Source: Asterias rubens
Lineage: Eukaryota; Echinodermata; Asteroidea; Forcipulatida; Asteriidae
Direction of reading: 5' to 3'
Length of the DNA stretch: 64,000 nucleotides
Assembly: GCF_902459465.1 (NCBI RefSeq)
Contig: NC_047070.1
Span: 13,238,656 to 13,302,655 of the forward strand
Numbering within the stretch: the stretch's first letter is position 1; every line of letters starts with the position of its first letter. Both the position numbers and the translations under genes were made by a program. Positions 1-10,800 of this stretch are shown one piece after another. The notes under the pieces were generated by a model. That model did not search any database and was not told the DNA's origin. It worked only from the letters and a program-made list of their open reading frames with translations.

Positions 1-1885
1 CTATAGGGATAGAAATAAATCAGTTATTTCGTTTTCCTTTTAAAACATAGTTATGATAGCTTTAATACATGTTTCTGTGTGAGTATGACCAATGGGGTGG
101 GGGACGTGTTTGGTATACTGTTTTGTTGAAGGCAGTGACGTAAGCGACCTTTTTACCAAAGTGATACAAACTTGACATTGCTCCAAAACAAACATTACCT
201 TGATTGATAATGTCAATAATTGATGCTTATCGAATACCGTTGAAAAGCATTTGAACTTATCTCCAGCTGCAAGTTTATTGCACTATTTTCGTCGAAAGGT
301 TTTGTTTTCATATTTTTGTCTCTGAACGAATTTTGACAGATGATGCTATTTCACAATATACAACATGTACAAGCTTTCCCATTAGCCATGGACAATACTC
401 AAATAACATGTAAGATGCAAAATTGTTGTTACCTGGAATAAAGGTTATAATAATTCGGGGTCTCATAAAAAAGTATTTTATTGACAACCATTTATCATAC
501 CATTTATTTTTTTGCAATCCTGAAATAGCTCATACCTTATCAAAATTACGATTTAGATATAATTTAAGAGTTTGGTACTTTATTTCAAAACACTGAGTTT
601 CAATATGGCACTCTAATTAGTGTAAACTAGAGACTAAACATATGGATGTTTACATTACCACAGAGTGCCGATGGGTTTGGGACAGCTTCGTGTTTAAACA
701 CACTGGAGGCAGTAGCGTGTGATTCTGAACTTGAACTAAACACAGACAAAGCAACATTCTTTGCTGACAAAGAAGCGTTAATTATTAACGAAGCAAATAT
801 TAGTTTTGGCGTAGATATGATAGAGAACATGTCCAGAAAATAAACAACGTGGAAATCGGGGCACACCCATGGTTGTGAATGCGCCATCAAACAGCTTGTC
901 GTTTATTTAGTCTGCTGATACTGACCCGGTCTGAAGGAAAACAGTTTTTGTAAGTAAAATGTTCCTGTCATTAAAAAATTATTAAGCCAAATTAATTACA
1001 ACTGTAAACTCGTTGGGCTTCATATTATAACCAATCATTGCTATAGACAATCTATAGTTTATTGAGTATTAAACGCTTGTTGGTGGAACTTCAGGACAAC
1101 AGAATTAGAATATGGCCCCTTGCCTCACTTTTTCTTCTCATGAATTAAACCAGCCTTACCAAACTGAGATTGAAAAAGCAAATGGTTTTAAATGCTTCCA
1201 TAATGACCCAAACTAGCCTATCGGTTGATAATGCGTAACGGGGAACCCCAAGTAGACGTATACCATTACATTCACATTCAAATTTCAAATCTGCGAAAGT
1301 GAAACTCTGATAAAAACATTGTTTTGAAGTTGCTATAAATGTACACTAATCCACCAAAACTCCTAAGTTTAATTATTTAACAAGTGCGCGTATTAAAAAT
1401 CAACGAAATTTTTTTGAAATACACTTAAAAGCTGCAAAGGTGATTGCTAACAATGATCACCACACGTCATCTTTTTAACTGGCATCAATCTTAGCTTTTA
1501 AAACTGTTAAATTTGATACGGTACCAATCTGGAGAAATATAGTCCAGACAGTGTCCACCAACTCGCAGTTTGTTATTGCAGTGTGCCTGATAAAGCACGA
1601 AACGTACAAGCAGTCATAACAAAGTAAGCTAAAAAGAACCAATCCAGTTCGTAGAACTAGAAATGTGGGGCAATATTCACAGGTTTGAAATGCAAAGGGG
1701 GAGAAGTGTTTGAATTTGGTCTCCGAAAACAAAACTAAACCATACAACTTTTTTAACGTTATCTGAGAAAACTCAAACATGTTGATTTCAGAACCCCTGA
1801 AAACTTCGCCTGATTATTATGTTTGATCTAAACACTTATCCTTTTCTGATTTCAGAACATTGTTTTGCTCTTGCCACCGCTCAAT
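1..1885. other. 5' flank of the protease gene
   Basis: No coding exon is recognised. Short open frames near 646-843 (+) and 627-890 (-) have no recognisable domain. A pyrimidine-rich stretch followed by CAG ends at 1855, 30 nt before the protease start codon. It could be the acceptor of a 5' untranslated exon beginning at 1856, in which case the promoter lies further upstream or in this flank. No TATA box was assigned. Confidence 0.4.
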
Positions 1886-4800
1886 ATGAGTCACGTGATC
1901 GGAACATTTTGTGTCTACGTAGTGTTGTTAGTTGCTTTCATGTTACCATGCGGATCCCTAGCAATGCAAGGTAATTCAAACAGTTATAATATATTAAACA
2001 TGCACCGTTGACTACACTGCAATGTTTCATATCATGTATATAGTGTGTAGAGAATTGTGTTTGTGAACCTCAACGAAACCGTAACCAAGGAAAAGATATT
2101 ATGTTGAACGAATCAGTGATATCGCTAAATCAATTAGAATTGTCTTGAAACATTGTTATTAACTACACAAATATATGGCCCGATGACATAGTATTATAAG
2201 CTACAAAAGACAGTCCATAGATGTCCGCTTGTCGACCCAAAAAGGCGAGGCTACGTTTTATAAATGATTTCAACTTAATTACAACCCCTTTATAGAAGCA
2301 AAACTTGCCACCTCCATGGTCGCTCTAGATTTTTCTCACAGTCTCCAAATGCATCTTTCGAAACTTATGTAATTGTATAAAATTTGATGTTTGTTTGTAA
2401 GGTACCTCTGAAAAATCTCGTGTTTCACTGAGATGTCTCCCCCAGGGTAAATAAGAAATAAATAAATAAATAAAATAACTAAATAAAGGAGTCGCCAGAA
2501 GGGTATTATAGAAAATGTCTGGAAATAAATAAATACGGAGTGGCGAAGCTTTCCAGTAGAACGTTAGGAAGCAGTCCATGGTGGTGGACGACACGTCAGG
2601 TTGTTGTTGTTCTGCGTAAGGAGACGGTTGTTGTTGTTCTGCGTAAGGAGACGGTTATGGCAATTGGTTTATAGGTTAAAAAATGTTACAACCCCGTACT
2701 TCAGTAACCATGCCTATAACTATAGAGTGAAGCACTGCCTTACCATTGGGTCGATACACATACGTGCGCATTATTGTCAAGTTTTGACCGAAAGTACAGA
2801 ACAAACTAATTGTAGTCCTAATATAGAGTTTCAAACTAGGTGTTCGGTTGTTGAAAGCTGTATGTGAATATTAAAATTTAATTCAAACATATGACGAACA
2901 AATGAGCATAAAAGCTTTAAAATTGAGCCTGTAACATCATTTTATTGCATGGTGGAACTGCCTGTTGGGATAGGTCAAATCACAACAGTTATGGTTCTAA
3001 TAATACGAGTTTAACAGCAAAGAACATGTAATTCCTAAATTTGTTTATAAGTAGACCATACTCAGGTTTATGTCCCAAGTTTTAAATATTTGAACTTTGA
3101 CCTTTAGGGTCATGTTACACAAATTATTTTGAAGCTAACCAGCAAGGATATCTTTACGAAGGCACTTACATTCACATTTCAATGTCCATATTTATGGGTA
3201 GTAAGACGCTGTGAACAATTGTGACTGAATAGTTTCATTCTCCATGCTGTACAGTAATTGGTTGCCTGCAAACAAATTCCCCGTGTGAATATTTAGCTTT
3301 GTCTTTTGAACTGTTTGTCATGGCCTAACGGCTAAGAGCTCCGGACTCAAGCTCTTGTATTTCTGATCAGAGTGTGAGTTCGAGTTCCCAGTCGTGACAC
3401 TTAATAACCATGATGCTTTGTCCTTCGGATGGGACGTAAAACCGTCGGTCCCGTGTGTTGTGTAACTCACGTAAAATAACACGTGCACATATCAAAAAGA
3501 GAAGGGTTCGCCCCGGCGTTGCTGGTCTGATCGGCAGCATATTGTGCCACAGCACCTTGTTAACAATTACATGGTGCTTTGAAGGAGTTGGTATTATACT
3601 TTAAACGTAGTCCCACATTGTCTTGCAAGAGAAATACTGTGCGTTTTGATACGCCGCCCTGAAAGGGATGTGATAAAGTGCTATGTAGGCATGCACTGTA
3701 CATAGTAGTAATTTCTGGCTTGCCATAAGAACTTTTACTTATTGACACGGCTGGCTGCGGGCCTCGTTGATTGGTGTGTACATTACATAAACAATTACAT
3801 ATATGGAAGTTGTTTAAGTCCAATCAGTGGAATTGAACAGATTTCAACGTCTACATCAGACGTGCGTTGTTTTCGATATCAATATTGCATTAACTTTATC
3901 TTTTTGTTACAGATAATACAACTTGCGGTATTCAGCCTGCATTTCAACCGGAGTCCCGTATCATAAACGGCGATGCAGCACAGAGCGGGGAGTGGCCGTG
4001 GCAGGCGGCCCTCATATTCAAGGATTACATCATCTGTGGTGGTTCATTAATTCATCCCCAATGGATACTCACCGCAGCTCACTGCTTGTAAGCCAATCAA
4101 TTGATCCAGTGTATTTGACAAACCTTTATTTGTCACAGTTCAACAGGCATAACAAAACAATGCACAATGGAAAGACTTATTGTTAGACTTGACAAATTAC
4201 CCAAGATTTGTTATCAGACTTGACAAATTACCCAAGAAAATACCAATACTGATGGGGTTATAATGATAGCTGCATAGATTGACAATTGTATGATGATGAT
4301 GTTGGAAACGGTTGCGTTCTAGACTTTCATTCCAAATTACAATTACGGATTTTATTTTCTTACGTATAAAATCACCCTTCGTTGTTTCGACCATTGTCTC
4401 GTTAGAAAAGGAAGCCAGGGTTGTGAGCGGTTTGGTAAATGTGTCTGTCAACCTTACCAATGTAAATGCAACCGAGGTTAATCCACAAAATATATTAACG
4501 GTTGTTTAACCATTTACAGGCACTGTACACGTTTGGTAATTGTCAAAGACCAGTGTTCTAACTTGCTGTTACCCATCATAAGCATAAAATAACCAACCTG
4601 TGAAACTTTGGGCTAAATTGGTATTCGAAGTTGCGAGAATGAAAGAAAAACACACCCTCGTTGAACGAATTTGTGTGCTTTCAGATAGGAATAAGACTTC
4701 GAGCTAGAATTCTTCTAGTATTTTAGTGAGAAACTACCTCTTTCTCAACAACTAGGTTACTGCAGAGGGAGTTGTTTCCCACAATGTCTTATGCTATATC

Positions 4801-7800
4801 AACAGCTCTCCAATACTCGTTACCAAGTCAGTTTTAAGTTAATAATTGTTTTGAGTAATTCCCAAACGTGTACCTTCCCTTTAACCGGCAAGAAAATAAT
4901 TGTACTGTTGTTTCTTTATAGGCAGACCGTCACAGAACATCCCGAACTCTTCCAGTTTAGGATGGGAACCAACAATCTTCTAGCTAACTCAGAAAACATG
5001 CAGCAAAGAAGAGCAGTGGCGATGTACATGCACCCGGACTACAACATCAAGACTTCAAACTTAAGCAATGATGTTGCTTTGTTTAAGATGGAGTCGCCTT
5101 TTAACATCACTGACTACGTACGGACTGTTTGCCTTCCAAAGAAGAATATGACGGGTCTTTCGAACGCCACGGTCGTGACGGTAACTGGATGGGGACAAAC
5201 AGAGAATGGTAAATGTGACACTAAACTGTTTACCTCTTATAACCCACACCCAGCAAGAAAACAGTTCCCACAAATTATTTCAAGATATTAGTAACCCTTT
5301 TACGCTGTTATAATCGATGTATATGGTGCACAGACCGAGATAACGTTTTCCTTTGATGTTCTTTGTATCAAGGCACCGCAAATGTTGAAGAACTTCTTGA
5401 AGTGGCTTTATTCGTGCAGAACCAGACGAGCTGTGCTGCGACATGGTCTAGTGCGGAGCAGGGCTTAATAAGTATTGACAATACGATGATCTGTGCAGGT
5501 AGACCAGGGGAGACACCCACCAAGAGTGCTTGCTTTGTAAGAACCCTGCCTTGGATCGGAAATAGTCACATTGCATATCTACGGAGCTCTTGAAGTGCCA
5601 TCCGAGGATATCCTTTTTCCGGAGATATTTATGTCAGGATTTCAACATGTCGGATGGCATTTCCGGAGCTCCGTACATATCAGAAAAGTCATTCTCAGTA
5701 ATTTCCTTTTTTCATTTTGCATTGTATCGAAAAGTTGAATCAATATAGTGCAGTATATTTATTTCTGAACGACTTGCCATTTCTGAGTGGCCTATGTCAT
5801 GGCCGAGCGGTCAAACCTACTGGACTCATACTCTGTGTTTACAATCAGCAGAGTGTAGATTCGAGTCACCGTCTTGACACTTGACGCAATTAGACACTTG
5901 ACCGTAATGTTGCATCCTTCGGATAAGACGCATAGGCCTAACGCCGTATGTCTCCTGTGTTGTATAATGCCTGCAAACAGAAGAGGTTTGGCTCAATGTG
6001 CGTGGCAGTGGATACTGAATACAACACCTTACAAATATTGTATTAATATTTGCTCCTTCTGTTTTATTTAAGCTACTCTGGGGGTTTACGATGTCAACTT
6101 AAAATCTGGCTTTCTTAAACGTTGTATCATAATGGCATTACAATAAGACAACACCGTGGCAAAAAGATGATTTGAATGTTCTGTCTTGGCCCATCATACA
6201 CTTCCGTACGTTTCGAATTGCAACTTATGTAGATTTGTATACGCGTGTATTTCAAGAATTACATTGTCTGACGGGAGTCATTGATTCTGATATTTCAGGG
6301 GGACAGTGGGGGTCCTTTGGTCCTGCAGTTTGAAGACAAATGGACTCAAGTGGGTGTGGTCAGTTTTGGACCCCGTGATTGTAGTTCGATAGAGATCCCC
6401 AACGTGTATGCAAGGGTCACTACGTTTCTGGATTGGATTGAACCTATATTCAACGGATCAGAACCCGAAGGACGTAAGTAAACAAGCTAGGATTCTGAAG
6501 CTTTTTATTTGTGCGAAAAACATACAAAAACACTGGATCTTTAAACAAGAATTAACAGATAAACTGCTTTGGTGTAAATGGTAAGTGGTTTGAGATAAAA
6601 CATCTGTAGACTACACTTATCGTGTTCGAAACATCAGTAAAGGGATATGGAATCAACAGACAACAATATTTAGATGGTTGTTGTGAAACAATTTTAAAAT
6701 ATCACGTTATAAATAATGAAAAATTAACCAAAATAAAACACGGTCAAAGGTCAGCGTATATGCTTTTCCAGTCGTTACATATGTCAAGTTTACGCGACAT
6801 TGTTGGGTCAATGTTGTAAGCAGACTGGCGCTCTATTTGTGTATTAATGATCACAATGGCGAAAGCATGAGGATCCAGTCTCCATATCCATCAAACACAA
6901 GTTCAAGTGGTGTAAACAACCGACATACACACATGTCGTCTAGCCCAAACGACACCCTATCCAACCGACATACACACATGTCGTCTAGCCCAAACGACAC
7001 CCTATCCAACCGACATACACACATGTCGTCTAGCCCAAACGACACCCTATCCAACCGACATACACACATGTCGTCTAGCCTAAACGACACCCTATCCAAC
7101 CGACATACACACATGTCGTCTAGCCCAAACGACACCCTATCCAACCTAGGGTTTTCGTATATCGATTGTATTATTTACTTTCGATTTGTCATCATTATTT
7201 ACAACTTGTATCAATGGTCTTAATACATAATCTCTTTCACTGGTGTCTCTTTCGTCAAATAATAAGACATTTGGAGTAATGTTTTGGTATATTTTTGTTA
7301 CCCAAATAGCCAAACGAAGCCGGTGTGCCCATAAACGTTCGGCACAAGCCACACTTTATATCTTCTATTGGCCCCCATCGTGACACCTGTAATTGTGATA
7401 GTTTATATATTTGTTTGCTATGGTGGCTTATATGGGACATTGCAAATATGACGCCAATATTTGCGATAATGTCTGCGACTTGGGAACAAGTCTTGAATAT
7501 TGGCGTCATTCTTTGCGTCAATATATATTTGCGATGTCCCTTTACAGCCACCATCGTTTTCAGAGTCTGCAATTATAGTTCTCGATATTTTTACTATTTT
7601 TAATATTTACTCTTCTAAGAATCACAGTATAAACCGTAGGCTATTAACAGTTGTTGTTTGTGTTACACAGAAAATCGAGAATGCACTGATATGGAGTACA
7701 GGTGTTCCCTTGGTGGATGTATAACCCGTGACGGCAAATGTAACGGGTTTTACGACTGCGTTGACTACAACGATGAGGCCTACTGTGGTTAGTTGTCTTG

Positions 7801-10800
7801 GAAACACATTCAATTAGGTCTTGTTACACAACCTTGGGAACAAATAGCACACACGGATGTACAAAACAGCGTGAACCCTAACATAGCATGCAGAAATATA
7901 AATATGCAATTGACGCCATCCAGCCTTAGAGGTAAAGCAATGAGCAAGTTCGGGTGAGTGACTAGACTTGACCAGATACTGTAACGTAGCTCTCGAATTG
8001 AGCATAGTTGACCATTATCCAGTGCATGGTTCGATAAAGTCAATCTCCCTGTGCTCTATGGTTTCTGGTTAGTCTAGTCGGTTTAGTCAAGTCTAGTCGC
8101 TACCCGGGAAACTAACTTGCTCACTGATGAAACAATGAAAACGTGCACATTTATTACGCACAACGCATATGATTGACCAATGAACAACCTCGTTTGACCG
8201 CTAGGCAAATGACGTAAAATGCATAAGTACTATTGTATAATCGTCACGCCACCATCAACCCTCGCACAAAAAGGCGCAATGTTGCCTCATTTTTTGTGAT
8301 GTCCTTTTTACCATATTTATGGAAAGGATTTATTGTTAGATTGGCTGTCGCATGTTCAGATTGGCAGGCCCTGGGCGTTGTCTATCTACAACACTCGACC
8401 CAGCACTAATTTGTTTAAACTGTTACAATTCAATATTTGTTTATGTTTATTTCTTCTCATTTAGATTCCCTTGCCATTCTGTTTGACCCTTACTACAACG
8501 TTCGCCTGAACGACACATCGGTCATATGTCAAATTGCCGTTGAATCAGCTGAAGAGTGCGCAAAGATCTGCATTGAAAGCGGGAATGACTGCTACTCATT
8601 TGACGTCATAGGGAATCACACGCATTTGACATGCGCAATGGCAGGCGCAGATTTTCAAGTAATTCCTACTTCACCACTAGTATCGGGAGGTCAAATTTCG
8701 GATCATGATGTAGTCATTCATTTCGAGTTGGACCCCAGAGTTGGTGAGTTGTACTAGTTGATCACATTCTCTACCAGTCAGACAGCATTATATAAAATAT
8801 TGATGGCACATGTTGGCACATGTCACCAAAGTGCTATCTTTCTACAGTATAAACAGAGCGACGGTTCAACATCAGTATTTTAACTTGAATCTCATTCCTT
8901 CCTTCCAGGCGGACCGACTTTTAACGATTCAAGCCATTTTGGATTCGTTGCTTCTCCCGGAGTATTCGACCAGGAGTTTTCAGGATCAGACGTTGAACCT
9001 TACATCTGGTCAATTAAACCAAGTGGTGGAGCCAATATTATCACGTTCACATTCGCCGGAATACTGGCTGATGAATTCAACGGGTCCTGCTCTAGTTATG
9101 TCGTCTTTCAAGCTTTAGATCAGGACGATAACTACCTGAAGACGAATCGTGTATGTCTCTACGAATTGGAAACAGCTAACGTGGTCACAGTGGAAGGTTG
9201 GTGGTTCATGCTACAGTTCTACACTAACAACGTTACGAACAACAACTTCGTTGCATCATACAAAGCAGGTAAGTTTCTGTAACAAGGTTTTAGGAGGGAC
9301 CTTTTCAATTGTATAATAAATAGTAAAACCAAAAACTCAGAATATGTTGCATCAGTAGCAGTCAATCAATCAATCAGCCGCAGAGACAATCAAGGGTCCT
9401 CGCGCCGATCTACTGAGTCCACGTCCTACATCCTTGCACCACGTGCGGTCGAGTTCACTAGGCCGGCCCAGTTGTTGAGACCAGCGTGATCTTGGATGGC
9501 CTCTGGGTCTCTACCAGCCTAGACTTTACTCAAGTCCTAATCCCATGAGGGTCCTTTTATTTTCAGTCCCATTGCATAGCATGAGAAAACTCCCCAGCCT
9601 GTGCCGCCATTCTCGGGACCACATGTTTGACAGTTACATTTTGATGGCGGATATACTTGTAGGGACCTCTCGCAGGAAAATGGCACTTGAATCAATTCTA
9701 CTTCCAACCGGGAGCTGGCGCTAGACCCCTTCCAGAGAGTTGATGGTGATGATGAGCTGGGGTGTTTGTTGTCAGCCAGGCAAGCAACATGTCTGAAGAA
9801 GGCGGAGCGGCGGCATTGAATTTGTTGGTGGATAGTGGGCAGGCAAGATCTTATGGTGACCTCGTTGTTGTTGACGAAGTGAAACCACTGAATGCCGAGG
9901 ATCGATCGTTGACACCTCGGGTGGAACGATTCTAGTCGATTGAGGTCGGATTTGAGAAGGGTCCAGGTTTATACAGCTTTCACTCTACCAACTTTTGACC
10001 CCAGGCCATTGAGAGTTTTCCCACTCAATCCATGTTGCTACTGCACAGGAGGGAGGTTTTTAGGAGGTGTCATGTCGGTTGAAGGAGGGTTGTTTTAATT
10101 TCTATTCTTGCTTCTACCTGTATGCTTTGAAGACCTCAACATGAATGAGATGGCGTTCATTGCTGATGGTCTTGCCTAATCTTAACTCGAAGAGTAACTT
10201 CCAATCTCATGTCAGGTGGACCTATAATGACCAGCCGTCGATTTCACCAAACTCTTGTTCCTAACTCTAGAATAATCTTAGGACTTAATAGGACAAGTTA
10301 ATTTCCGAATCCGAAGACGATAGGACGCATTGAACCCATCCTAAGTAAGGACGAGACTCGTCCTAACACGATATAGGATTAATCCTAGCGTTTCTTGAAA
10401 TCAGCTGCAAGGAGGTAAATAATGCTGGTGTGGGTTGGTTTGAGGCAACCTGTTATCAAGCGGCATGTGTTATTCAACGCAGTACCAAGTTTCTTTGACT
10501 GATGAAATGTTGCTTAGACAGTGCTTTGCAAGCCGCAGATATAGCACATGACAAGGACCGATAATCTTAACCATCTGGAGTTGGTCACTTTACGAAGGAT
10601 GTTGTTTCAGGTACTGACTTAAGCTTTGGTGTTGTTGAAGTGCTGTCTGAAGCAAAGGGTGCAATCTGGAGACAATCCAAGGTAGGCTGAGTGACTGCAG
10701 TGCAGGACTCAACAAATCGGTTCACCAAAATGGCGAACTATGTTACTTTACAAAGTAAAGGGACAACACACAATGTTGTATATAACAGTATTGATATATG

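Noticed and set aside
646..843. Upstream exon of the protease or a separate small gene
   Set aside because: A short frame on both strands with no domain, no clear splice signals and no link to the signal-peptide exon.
6918..7142. CRISPR-like array or repeat protein
   Set aside because: Five units are directly abutting without unique spacers, in an intron of a eukaryotic gene; the coding frames on both strands are by-products of a 45-bp period.
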